Of a stretch of DNA of 64,000 bases, positions 33,061 through 41,873 are shown piece by piece. The notes beneath the pieces were generated by a model. The model saw nothing but the letters and a program-made list of their open reading frames with translations, ran no database searches and was not told the origin of the DNA. The position numbers were made by a program, and so were the translations under genes. Source of the DNA: Mycolicibacter nonchromogenicus (GTDB taxonomy: Bacteria > Actinomycetota > Actinomycetes > Mycobacteriales > Mycobacteriaceae); the NCBI RefSeq assembly GCF_002101775.1, contig NZ_LQPI01000060.1:104150-168149 (forward strand). The letters are read 5' to 3'. Numbering within the stretch: position 1 is the stretch's first letter; each line of letters begins with the position of its first letter.

Positions 33061-35688
33061 TCAGGAGCCCAACCGGTTCCGGGGCCGCAGGGCGGCGAGT
33101 TCGTCACGGTTACTGGTGCCTGTTTTCATCATTGCCCGATAGATGTGGCTCTCCACGGTGCGAATCGAAAGAGTCAGTCGCTCGGCGACCGCGCGGTTGG
33201 ACAGTCCCTCACCGATCAGCATCACGATCTCTGTTTCACGATCGGTCAGCGGCAGAGGTTCGGCGGCCTGCCGCAGTGCCGGTGTGCTCGCCCCACCGCA
33301 GTGTTCGGCCAGGGCGCCCGCACGCGCGCAATACCCCAAAGCGGTGCCCCGCAGGTCTTGGCGACGGCAGGCCAGTGCGGCCTGGGCGAGGGCATCGATG
33401 GCGGCCACGAGGTCGCCACTTCGCTCGAAATCGTCCGCCACTGCAGCCAATTCCGCGTCGTCGCCACTGTGTAGTGCGGTGGCGAATCGGGCGGCAATCC
33501 CGACCCGCAGGCCCTCGACGATGGCCTCCAACTCGCGCAGGCGTGATGCGCCGGAACTGTCGCCTAACTGTGTCGCAGTCTGAAGGCACATCACTTCGGC
33601 GGCGAACTGACCTTTGGCCCGAACGCGTTCAGACGCCGACAGCGCCAGGGCGATCGCCTCAGTGACAGCGCCTTGGCCTGCAGCCACCCAGGCGCGGGCC
33701 AGACTCCGCTCATAGTCCAGTGAACGAAACGGACGCTGCAACCGGTCCAGTGCATCGAACGCGACGTCGGCCTCGCCGGCGTGACCAGCCATGGCCAGCG
33801 CGGCCACGCGTGGGATGAGATAGCGGTATCCCCAACCCGAGAGGTGTCCACTGTCGGAAAACCCCATTGCGGCCTGTTCCAGCAGCGGCAGGGCGATGTC
33901 GAGGCGGCCGGCAGCCAAAGCCGCGCGGCCCGCTATGGCGGCACCGAGCAACTGGGCCGCTCCCGGCAGGTCGGCTGCCTGCCGACGTACCCCCTCGGCA
34001 ACCGTGAGGGCGTCACCGCACCGGCCCGCCAAAACCAATGCGCTCACGTGCGAGTCGGCGATGTTGAACAGCATGTGCGGGGCGTCCAATGACCGAGCCG
34101 CGACCGTGTACCCGGTGTCGGCTGCGGCCACAGCCTCCGACAGGCGTCCTGCATCCGCGGAGATGGTGCTGAGCACCCATGCGATCTCGGCCCCGACCAC
34201 CGGTGGCAGATCGTCCAGATCGAGATGCTCGCAGGCCTGCCGCGCCGACTCCAGCTCGTCGGTCGCGAACCAGTACACCGCCAGAAAGGCATCGATATAG
34301 CTTCGGCCCTGCGCCGAGACGGTGCGCGACGCCGCATCCATGAGCTCTTTGGCACGATGCGGCTCTCCAAGCGCCCAGAGCATGTTGCTGGCCCGCAAGA
34401 AGGCCAGCCGGGCGCGGTCCCGGTCGGTCAATTTCCCTTCATCGACGTGGGCCAGCATCGTTTCGGCCTGCTCGCCACGTCCCAGCCACGACAGCGCATG
34501 CGCGGAAACGAAACTCGGTTCCGGGCCGGCACCGGCTCGGATGGCCGCCTGCGCAAGACGATCGGCGAGGGCCAGATCTGCCAGCCAGACCGCGCCCTGA
34601 GCAGCCCTGGCGAACAGATCGGGGTCTGGCGGGAGGTCCGACTCGACCGTCAGGGTCGCGCGACGCACCACCGCCGCGACGTCATCAGGGTCCTCGGCAG
34701 CGGCGAGTTCGGCAGCGACCAGTCCGCGCAACCTTCGCAACCGAGTAGTCGCCGCCCGGCTGCGGCAGACCTCGCCGTACAGCGGATGCGCCAGCCGCAC
34801 CTCGACACCACCCATGGCGGGCTCCAGCACGATCAGGCCGCGCGTCTCGGCCTCTTCCACAGCGGCCGCACTGGTGATTCGCGTCAGCGGCGCCAAGTCG
34901 ATCGGCTCGCCGACTGCCAGCACGTCGATCACATCGCTGACCGGCCCGGGCAGGGATCCGATCCGAGGTTCGATGAATTCGGCAAGGCTGGGTGGGATGA
35001 TCGGATCTCCGATCCAGCGCCACAAACCGTTCTCTCGTACGATTCGCCCCTCGGCCACCTCATGTTCCACGATGTTGCGCAGATACAAGACGTTGCCGAG
35101 CGTGAGCTTCCATAGCCGTTGACCCGCCTCGAGATCCACCGGACCGCCCAAAGCCGAGGCCAGCAGCCCGGCGGTGTCGTCCAGCGACAATGGCTGCAGC
35201 CCAAGCCGCTCGAAGCGGCCTGCCGTCCAAATCTCCTGGACGACGGCGGGGATCGATTCGCCGTCACGCACCGACAGAATCACCTTCGCCAGGCCTCGTT
35301 GCACGATCTGATGCACCACGAATGCCGACAGATCATCGATCAGGTGCACGTCGTCAACTGCCACCACCGCCTCACCGGATGGGCCGGCCGTCAGTGCCTC
35401 GATCACACCACGAAGCAGTTGAACCATGTCGGTGACACCCGACGGGGCCCACGCAGCGAAGGTCGCCAGCGGAACGCTATGTGCTGAAGTTGTACAGACC
35501 GCCCAGCGAATTTCGCGTCGCTGCGATTCGGCCACGGACAGCGCCTCACGGCAGATCCGGCTTTTCCCGACGCCCGCCGCGCCGCAGACGACTACCCCCG
35601 AGATCTCGGGACTCGAGATGGCCTCTTGGAGCGTCTGCATCTCCGCAGCGCGGCCGGCCAACGGCCACGCCAGGCACATTCGGCTCAT
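33061..35688 (-). CDS. LuxR-family LAL transcriptional regulator
   Basis: An 875-residue MalT-like regulator. The STAND ATPase part has Walker A VVVCGAAGVGKSRICREAL near residue 32 and Walker B VVAVDDVHLIDDLS near 115; a long helical-repeat region follows; the last 65 residues are a LuxR helix-turn-helix (LTDRETEIVMLIGEGLSNRA, then RLTLSIRTVESHIYRAM). LAL proteins bind a signal molecule and then activate promoters. ATG 35688 overlaps the stop of the upstream cyclase-STAND gene as ATGA, so the two are made together. It is the only evident DNA-binding regulator in the island and a good candidate for binding the paired palindromes. Confidence 0.88.
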   Translation of the reverse strand: MSRMCLAWPLAGRAAEMQTLQEAISSPEISGVVVCGAAGVGKSRICREALSVAESQRREIRWAVCTTSAHSVPLATFAAWAPSGVTDMVQLLRGVIEALTAGPSGEAVVAVDDVHLIDDLSAFVVHQIVQRGLAKVILSVRDGESIPAVVQEIWTAGRFERLGLQPLSLDDTAGLLASALGGPVDLEAGQRLWKLTLGNVLYLRNIVEHEVAEGRIVRENGLWRWIGDPIIPPSLAEFIEPRIGSLPGPVSDVIDVLAVGEPIDLAPLTRITSAAAVEEAETRGLIVLEPAMGGVEVRLAHPLYGEVCRSRAATTRLRRLRGLVAAELAAAEDPDDVAAVVRRATLTVESDLPPDPDLFARAAQGAVWLADLALADRLAQAAIRAGAGPEPSFVSAHALSWLGRGEQAETMLAHVDEGKLTDRDRARLAFLRASNMLWALGEPHRAKELMDAASRTVSAQGRSYIDAFLAVYWFATDELESARQACEHLDLDDLPPVVGAEIAWVLSTISADAGRLSEAVAAADTGYTVAARSLDAPHMLFNIADSHVSALVLAGRCGDALTVAEGVRRQAADLPGAAQLLGAAIAGRAALAAGRLDIALPLLEQAAMGFSDSGHLSGWGYRYLIPRVAALAMAGHAGEADVAFDALDRLQRPFRSLDYERSLARAWVAAGQGAVTEAIALALSASERVRAKGQFAAEVMCLQTATQLGDSSGASRLRELEAIVEGLRVGIAARFATALHSGDDAELAAVADDFERSGDLVAAIDALAQAALACRRQDLRGTALGYCARAGALAEHCGGASTPALRQAAEPLPLTDRETEIVMLIGEGLSNRAVAERLTLSIRTVESHIYRAMMKTGTSNRDELAALRPRNRLGS

Positions 35689-38600
35689 CGCATCGCCTCC
35701 GCCATCACCACGTGCCCCGCAAACCCACACGTCTTCGACTTCGCCCGGTAACGCTCTACTTCGTCGCGGTATGCGTCCTGGTCTCCCCTGGCACGCGCCA
35801 GCAACGCCCGGCCGTGCAGCAACCAGGTCTCGAACAGGCCCAACTCGGACCCGCTCACCGTCTCCACGAAACCATCGAGCACAGCCTGGGCCTCGTCACG
35901 GTCGCCGTCGGAGTTGCGTTCCAGCAGCAGGTCCACCAGCCGGATCGCCGCCGGGACATACCAGAGGACAACACCACTGTCGGACAGCGTGCGCACCGCC
36001 GCACGCAGCAGTCCGATCGCCCCGTCGATATCACCCGCCTGCGCCATCTGCAACGCGGTCTCCGTCTCGGCTACGTGCGCAAGACTGGCGATGAATCGCT
36101 GACTTGAAGCGGCATCTCTGGCCAACGCCAACAGCTCCAACCCCTCATCGCGATCGGAATCGTCGTGACGGACGAGAGCGATACCCCGGGCGAGGCGGGC
36201 TGCGGCCAAGGCGAATTCGTCGCCCGACTGTTCGGCCACTTCCAGCGTGTCGGCACTGTTTCGCATCGCGGCTTCGGCCGGGACCGCACCCTGCGAGACC
36301 ATCAGACATTGGAACATCCCCGTGAGCGCCCGGGTGGTGGGGTCGAATGCTCGAGCCAACTCGAGTGCTGAGTCAAGGTCGTCTTCCCAGCCCGGACGTC
36401 CCAGCACCATGCCGAACGCCGCCCGAGCCCCAATCGCAGCTGTCAGGGGTGAGCCGATCAGCAGGTTGCCCTTCTCCAGATCCCCATCAGCAAGGTCGAT
36501 GAGCCGTTGAGCCAGCCGAGAGCCCGCCCCCGCATCAGCGGGCTCCAGTTTGGCCCAGAGCGCGGCGAACAGCAGCCCCACCGAGAGATCCGGGTCGCCG
36601 ATTGACTCGAGAAGCTCAACGAATTCCGCTGCGAGTCGCGGGACTTCCTGATAACGGGAGTGAAATGTCATGGCGTTCAGGAGGCCGGCCATCCCGATAG
36701 CCAGAGATACCGAGTCGCCTGAAGCAGTACAGAGCTCACGAAGTTCATCGAAACCGGTGTCGGCGATGCTCCCCCCGACTCGCCAAACGCTGCCGCACAA
36801 CAGGGTTCGCGGACCGATTCGCATCGTGGAGCGGCCGGGATCGTTGATGGGCAGTCGATCGGCTACCGCGCGGGCCCGTTCCCAGTTCACCCTGGCGGCA
36901 CGGATGTCACGGTGCTGTGCCCACGCCCCGGCACGCATGTGCCAGGCGAAGGCAGCCGACAGATCCTCAGCGGCTTCGAGATGCTCTGCGATCAGCGCTG
37001 CGTTCTCGTCGTGCGCATCGGGGTGGTGTCGCTCGATCGCCGCGGCGAGTTGCCGATGCAGTGCCGCGCGCCGAGACTTCAGTTGTGATTCGTAGGCCAC
37101 TATTCGGATCAGCGGATGGTGGAACGCATACTCGGCCTGTGGGCTGAGCCGCACCTGATCAATGAGCTCCGCACCGAGCAGCGGGGCGAGCTGCGCGTCG
37201 GGGTCCAGCAATGCCAATTGCTCGGCACCGAACCGGAGCCCGATCACCGAAGCGGCATGCAGCGTTCGTTTCACCCCCGAATCGAGCCGGTCGATGCGGG
37301 AGGCGATGGTGGCCTGCACGGTTGCCGGCACGATGAGCTCGGCATCATCGACCACACAGGTGTAGTCGCCGCGAGGACCGGTCAACACTCCCCGCTCCGC
37401 CAGATCGCGCACCATCTCCTCTGCGAACAGCGGATTCCCGGCAGCACGTTCGGCAACCTGCCCGCACAGCGTCGCAGCCGAGCTGTGGGTGCCGATCAAT
37501 TCGGCCGCAAGCATGGCGGTCTGCGATGCATTCAGGGGCCCGAGATTGATCGTCTGCGATCCCACTGTCCGGGTCAGCGCCCCGTCGTACTCCGGCCGGT
37601 AGGTGACCAAAACCAACGACGGGGTTTGGCGGGTCACCCCGAGAAGCTCTGCGAGCAACACATCGCTGACCTCATCGATCCAGTGCGCATCTTCCACGAC
37701 ATAGACCGCCGGGGTACTACGTGCCAACGAGACGGATTTGACCAGCCGGGTCACCCGGCGCCGCCGGGCATCGGGATCAATGGCAGGCAACTCAACCCCG
37801 GCCTGGCGGATGCCGAGCAGGTCCTGCAACAGCAGGACGTCTTCGGAGGGTGCGTCGGGGGCGCGTTCCTCGACTCGCGCTCGAGCTGATTCGTCGTCGA
37901 GGTTGTCCAATCCGAGCGCGGTGCGCAGCAGCGAAGTCGCGGTGGAGAAGGGAACCTCTCGTGCGTGCGATTCACAGTAGGCGGTGAATACCTCGACACC
38001 ACGCCCTTGTGCCAGCGCGCTGACCTCACGCGCGATGCGACTCTTGCCGATTCCGGGAGGCCCGACGACACCCACCACACAGCCGGTCCCACCGACGGAT
38101 TGATCCAGCATGCCGCGCAGCGCGCTCATCTCCCACGATCGACCCACCAGCGTCGTGTCCTGCCGGCGGGTATGTCGCCGCTCCGGCGACACCACCAGAA
38201 GCCGCCGCACGGCCACCCGCTCGGCCGCTCCTTTGATGTGAACCAGCTCGGGCTCTCCCAACACCGCAACGTGTTCAACCAGCCGCGCAGTCGATTCGCT
38301 GAGCATCACCCCGTTCGGCGGCGCCACCGATTCCATCCGCTGCGCCAGCCCGACCTGCTCACCGATAGCGGCATAACTCAGCGCCGTGGAGCCGAGGTCT
38401 CCGGCGACGACCTGGCCGGAGTTCAGCCCCACCCGCAGCGCCAGTGCGATCCCGTCAATGCGGTCCACCTCAAGGGCCAGCTCGCCAACCTGCTGCTGGA
38501 TGTCCAGCGCAGCCAGACATCCCCGCAGCGCGTGGTCCTCCAATGCCGCCGGGGCGCCGAACACCGCCATGACGGCGTCACCGATGAACTTCTCCACCAT

Positions 38601-38846
38601 CCCGCCGTAGCGCTGCACCACCGCAGCGCACCGACCGAACAGCGCTGCCATGATCTCCCGCAGTCGCTCGGCACCCACTGCTGCCGCGATGTCCATCGAA
38701 TGGACCACATCGGCGAACAGGACCGTCACCTGCTTGTACTCCGCGGGGGCCGCCGTCGCGGTGACCGGTGAGCCGCAGTGGTGACAAAACCGCGCCTCAG
38801 CCAGGCAATGACTGCCGCATGTGGGGCAGATGGTCGCCGCTGTCAT
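35685..38846 (-). CDS. Zinc-ribbon, cyclase-domain, STAND ATPase giant regulator (copy 2)
   Basis: About 1053 residues, paralogous to the gene at 22172-25375: both have a double zinc ribbon (here CPTCG..CHHCG), APAEYKQVTVLFADVVHSM, a STAND ATPase (VVGPPGIGKSRIAREVSAL; VYVVEDAHWIDEVSD) and a helical-repeat tail. In the cyclase domain this copy keeps the Lys (VEKFIGDAVM) that copy 1 has lost, but shares the loss of Asp and Asn (YAAIGEQVGLAQRME). ATG 38846 is taken as start because it directly precedes the zinc ribbon; ATG 38897 is also possible. It is coupled to the LAL regulator downstream. In M. tuberculosis, Rv0386-like proteins join cyclase, ATPase and LuxR domains in one chain; here they are split over two. 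Confidence 0.85.
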   Translation of the reverse strand: MTAATICPTCGSHCLAEARFCHHCGSPVTATAAPAEYKQVTVLFADVVHSMDIAAAVGAERLREIMAALFGRCAAVVQRYGGMVEKFIGDAVMAVFGAPAALEDHALRGCLAALDIQQQVGELALEVDRIDGIALALRVGLNSGQVVAGDLGSTALSYAAIGEQVGLAQRMESVAPPNGVMLSESTARLVEHVAVLGEPELVHIKGAAERVAVRRLLVVSPERRHTRRQDTTLVGRSWEMSALRGMLDQSVGGTGCVVGVVGPPGIGKSRIAREVSALAQGRGVEVFTAYCESHAREVPFSTATSLLRTALGLDNLDDESARARVEERAPDAPSEDVLLLQDLLGIRQAGVELPAIDPDARRRRVTRLVKSVSLARSTPAVYVVEDAHWIDEVSDVLLAELLGVTRQTPSLVLVTYRPEYDGALTRTVGSQTINLGPLNASQTAMLAAELIGTHSSAATLCGQVAERAAGNPLFAEEMVRDLAERGVLTGPRGDYTCVVDDAELIVPATVQATIASRIDRLDSGVKRTLHAASVIGLRFGAEQLALLDPDAQLAPLLGAELIDQVRLSPQAEYAFHHPLIRIVAYESQLKSRRAALHRQLAAAIERHHPDAHDENAALIAEHLEAAEDLSAAFAWHMRAGAWAQHRDIRAARVNWERARAVADRLPINDPGRSTMRIGPRTLLCGSVWRVGGSIADTGFDELRELCTASGDSVSLAIGMAGLLNAMTFHSRYQEVPRLAAEFVELLESIGDPDLSVGLLFAALWAKLEPADAGAGSRLAQRLIDLADGDLEKGNLLIGSPLTAAIGARAAFGMVLGRPGWEDDLDSALELARAFDPTTRALTGMFQCLMVSQGAVPAEAAMRNSADTLEVAEQSGDEFALAAARLARGIALVRHDDSDRDEGLELLALARDAASSQRFIASLAHVAETETALQMAQAGDIDGAIGLLRAAVRTLSDSGVVLWYVPAAIRLVDLLLERNSDGDRDEAQAVLDGFVETVSGSELGLFETWLLHGRALLARARGDQDAYRDEVERYRAKSKTCGFAGHVVMAEAMR

Positions 38847-39023
38847 CCGCTGCGCCGCCGATCCTGGATCTGGGTCCGATCGAAAAAGAATATGCATTTC
38901 TTGTTGCAGCGATGTTTTTTTCCAAAGAGAGGTCACAGCGCACCGGGACACGTCTTTAAGGTGTGCAGGGAGCGTGCGCCGAACGGGCGTCCCGCGACGA
39001 CTTTTTTGGCTAAGGATTGACCT
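38847..39023. promoter_or_regulatory. AT-rich divergent promoter region
   Basis: This 177-bp gap is markedly AT-rich for the genome (for example TTTTTTTCC and GAAAAAGAATATGC). On the minus strand TATTCT near 38889-38894 could be the -10 of the cyclase-STAND/LAL operon. On the plus strand AAGGA lies 7 nt before the GTG at 39024. The 20-bp palindrome of the island was not found here. Confidence 0.4.
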
Positions 39024-40073
39024 GTGAATACGGTTCTCGTCACCGGCGCATTCGGCCTGGTCGGATCGGCGGTGGTGCGGCAGTTGGCCGCCGACGGTCG
39101 CGCCGTGATCGCTACCGATCTCGATATCCCGGCCAACCGCAAGGCCGTCGCAGCACTGCCGGCCTCGGTGCAGGTGCGCTACGCCGATCTCACCGATCCG
39201 GCGGCCGTCGAGGCGCTGGTGGGCGCTGTCCGGCCCGCGGCGATCATCCACCTGGCCGCGGTGATCCCGCCGTTCATCTACCTGCGCCGAGACCTGGCCC
39301 GTCGGGTCAATGTCGAGGCCACCGGGCACCTGCTGACGGCGGCCGCCGCCCAATCCGAACCACCCCGATTTGTGCAGGCATCCAGCATCGCGGTGTACGG
39401 GTCCCGCAACCCGCACACCGTCTCGGGCGTGCTGACCGCTGACACTCCGACCAATCCCGCCGACGTCTACGGCGACCAGAAACTGCAGGCCGAGCAACTG
39501 GTGCGCAATTCCACGCTGGACTGGGTGATCCTGCGACTCGGCGGTGTAGTCACCGTCGATCCGGGCCCCTACATGAAGCTCGACAACCTGTATTTCGAGC
39601 AGTTACTGCCCACCGACGGCAGGCTGCAGACCGTCGACGTGCGCGACGTCGCCTCGGCGTTCGTCGCCGCGACCACCGCACCCGTGGTCGGGGAAACCCT
39701 GTTGATCGGCGGCGACGACTCGCATCGGCAACTCCAGGGCGACGTCGCGCCGGCCATGGCCGCCGCGTTGGGACTGGTCAACGGCCTGCCCGCCGGGCTG
39801 CCCGGCGATCCCGACCGCGACCAGGGCTGGTTCAACACCGACTGGATGGACTCGAGCCGCGCCCAGGAAGTACTGGGCTTTCAGCACCACTCCTGGCCGG
39901 ACATGCTGGCCGAGACGGCCGCCCGAGCCGGTGCACAGCGGCACCTGCTGCGGCCGGTCGCTCCCCTGGTCCGCGCCGTGCTGCGGACCCGCGCGCCCTA
40001 CCACCGCAGCGGCCGACGCTACGCCGATCCGTGGCAGGCCATCACCGACAAATGGAGTGACCCACGCCCATGA
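39024..40073 (+). CDS. NAD-dependent epimerase/dehydratase (extended SDR)
   Basis: A 349-residue extended SDR: LVTGAFGLVGSAVV (NAD loop), an acid after strand 2 (IATDLDIP), YADLTDPAAV, the catalytic Ser in QASSIAVYGS and the YGDQK (YxxxK) pair. The substrate is unknown; the family acts on nucleotide sugars, sterols or related alcohols. AAGGA before GTG 39024 gives a good ribosome binding site. Its TGA overlaps the ATG of the AI-2E family gene by 4 bp, so they are coupled. It resumes the conserved block after the accessory island. Confidence 0.8.
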   Translation: MNTVLVTGAFGLVGSAVVRQLAADGRAVIATDLDIPANRKAVAALPASVQVRYADLTDPAAVEALVGAVRPAAIIHLAAVIPPFIYLRRDLARRVNVEATGHLLTAAAAQSEPPRFVQASSIAVYGSRNPHTVSGVLTADTPTNPADVYGDQKLQAEQLVRNSTLDWVILRLGGVVTVDPGPYMKLDNLYFEQLLPTDGRLQTVDVRDVASAFVAATTAPVVGETLLIGGDDSHRQLQGDVAPAMAAALGLVNGLPAGLPGDPDRDQGWFNTDWMDSSRAQEVLGFQHHSWPDMLAETAARAGAQRHLLRPVAPLVRAVLRTRAPYHRSGRRYADPWQAITDKWSDPRP

Positions 40074-41158
40074 ACCACGAATTCACGCCCGCCCAGCGAC
40101 GGGCGCTGGCCGTCTTCACCGTGATCGCGCTGATGTTCGGCGCCTATTTCCTGCGCACCTACTTTGTGCTGATCGTGGTGGCCGCCGTCGGCGCTTACCT
40201 GTTCACCCCGTTGTTCCGGCTGCTCAACCGGAAAGTGTCCACCGGGCTGGCGGCCGCCGGAACCCTATTGGCGGCTCTGGTCGCCGTCATCGTCCCGGTC
40301 GGGGTATCGGTCTTCTTCGCGGTCGCGCAGATCTCGCGCACCGTCAGCGAGGTAGCCGAATGGGTGCAGGCCACCGACCCCACCGCACTGGGCGACAAGG
40401 TGCTGAAGTTCATCAACGGCGCGCTGGCCAAACTGCCGTTCGTGCACGTCGAGCTGACCATGGAATCGCTGCGTGAGGCGATGGTGAATGTGGCCCAGAA
40501 GGGCGGCGAACTGCTGCTGCACGTGCTGCAGGGCGCCGTCGGCGGGGTGGTCGGCGCGGTCACCTCCGCGATCATCTTCTTGTACGTCTTCCTGGCGCTG
40601 CTGACCAACCGCGAGGAGCTGCTCACCCTCATCCGGCGGCTCAACCCGCTGGGGAGCGAGGTCACCGATCTGTACCTGGCCAAGATGGGCTCGATGGTGC
40701 GCGGCACCGTCGGCGGACAGTTCGTCATCGCGTTCTGCCAGGGCGTCGCCGGAGCCGCCTCCATCTACATCGGCGGATTCCACCAGGCGTTCTTCATCTT
40801 CGCGATCCTGCTGACCGCACTGTCGGTCATCCCGCTCGGCGGGGGCATCGTGACCATGCCGTTCGGCATCGGCATGGCATTGTTCGGCAATGTCGTCGGC
40901 GGGCTGTTCGTCGTGTTGTTCCACCTGATCGTGGTGACCAACATCGACAACTTCCTGCGCCCGGTGCTGGTGCCGCGCGACGCCCGGCTCAATTCCGCCC
41001 TGATGCTGCTGGCCGTCTTCGCCGGCATCGCCATGTTCGGCTTCTGGGGCATCGTGATCGGTCCGGTGCTGATGATCATCATCGTCACCACCATCGACGT
41101 CTACCTGGCGGCTTTCTCCACCGAGGAGACCAGCGAAGAACTGTTAGCCGACAGCTGA
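40070..41158 (+). CDS. AI-2E family transporter
   Basis: A 362-residue membrane protein of the PerM/AI-2E family. Two N-terminal helices (ALAVFTVIALMFGAYFLRTY, LIVVAAVGAYLFTPLF) and a third near residue 65 precede an amphipathic middle (about 90-150), then five helices from about 165, including the conserved IPLGGGIVTMPFGIGMALFG. Transport of AI-2 is not established for most members; some are cation exchangers. Corresponds to Rv1101c. Confidence 0.88.
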   Translation: MNHEFTPAQRRALAVFTVIALMFGAYFLRTYFVLIVVAAVGAYLFTPLFRLLNRKVSTGLAAAGTLLAALVAVIVPVGVSVFFAVAQISRTVSEVAEWVQATDPTALGDKVLKFINGALAKLPFVHVELTMESLREAMVNVAQKGGELLLHVLQGAVGGVVGAVTSAIIFLYVFLALLTNREELLTLIRRLNPLGSEVTDLYLAKMGSMVRGTVGGQFVIAFCQGVAGAASIYIGGFHQAFFIFAILLTALSVIPLGGGIVTMPFGIGMALFGNVVGGLFVVLFHLIVVTNIDNFLRPVLVPRDARLNSALMLLAVFAGIAMFGFWGIVIGPVLMIIIVTTIDVYLAAFSTEETSEELLADS

Positions 41159-41187
41159 GAGCACGCGCTTCGCAGCCGGGCGACCCA

Positions 41188-41817
41188 CTAGCGGGTCGCC
41201 GGCAGCGGCGGCTGCGACTGAACGGCCGCCGCCAGCGTCCGGAACAGCTCGGGACCGCCCGCGCCGGAGATCGCCACCTGGGCCGGGCCGGTCTTTCCGG
41301 CCAAGCGGGTGGTCCACACGGGGTCGCCGTCGCCCTGGTACACCACCCAGCGGGTGCCCTCGACGTCTTCGGTCCCGGTCGGATGCAGACCGGGGCTGAT
41401 GGAGGCCACCAGGGGGACCTCGTCGGCGTTGCTCTGCGTCACGCTGACGTACATCCCGGTCGGGCTGATGTAGCCCACCCGCGAGGTGACCGCACGCAGC
41501 CGCTGCCCCTTGGCGTCGCCGCGCCCGTCGGTGATGCTGCCGCGGGTGCCGGAGTTGGGCTGCCAGCCCTCGGGCAGCTGCGGCAGCCGGACCGGGAAAC
41601 CCAGCGTCTGCGCATCGGCCTTCAACGCTGCGGCGGCGTCATAGGACGGGACCGGCCCGGCGGTGATCCCGCCCGGCCGAAACGCGCACGTCCCGGCCAG
41701 CCCGGCCAGTGCAAGGCAGGCCAGGACCAGCGGCACGATCGACCAGAACATGTCGCGCCAGTCCTGCAAGATGCGTGGTTTGGCGGGCTTGGGCGCCGGC
41801 TGGGGCTCGTTGGTCAC
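41188..41817 (-). CDS. DUF4245 membrane-anchored protein
   Basis: A 209-residue protein with a Pro/Lys-rich cytosolic lead, one membrane helix (MFWSIVPLVLACLALAGLAG), a Cys just after it (TCAFRPGG) and a 150-residue extracytoplasmic domain of DUF4245 type (LPQLPEGWQPNSG, VGYISPTGMYVSVTQS). Function unknown. Corresponds to Rv1100. It converges with the AI-2E gene and is divergent from glpX by 56 bp. Confidence 0.85.
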   Translation of the reverse strand: MTNEPQPAPKPAKPRILQDWRDMFWSIVPLVLACLALAGLAGTCAFRPGGITAGPVPSYDAAAALKADAQTLGFPVRLPQLPEGWQPNSGTRGSITDGRGDAKGQRLRAVTSRVGYISPTGMYVSVTQSNADEVPLVASISPGLHPTGTEDVEGTRWVVYQGDGDPVWTTRLAGKTGPAQVAISGAGGPELFRTLAAAVQSQPPLPATR

Positions 41818-41873
41818 GGAAGCCAGTATCCCAGCTCAACAGTGCGGATCCGGCTCTGGGAGAATGAACACCC

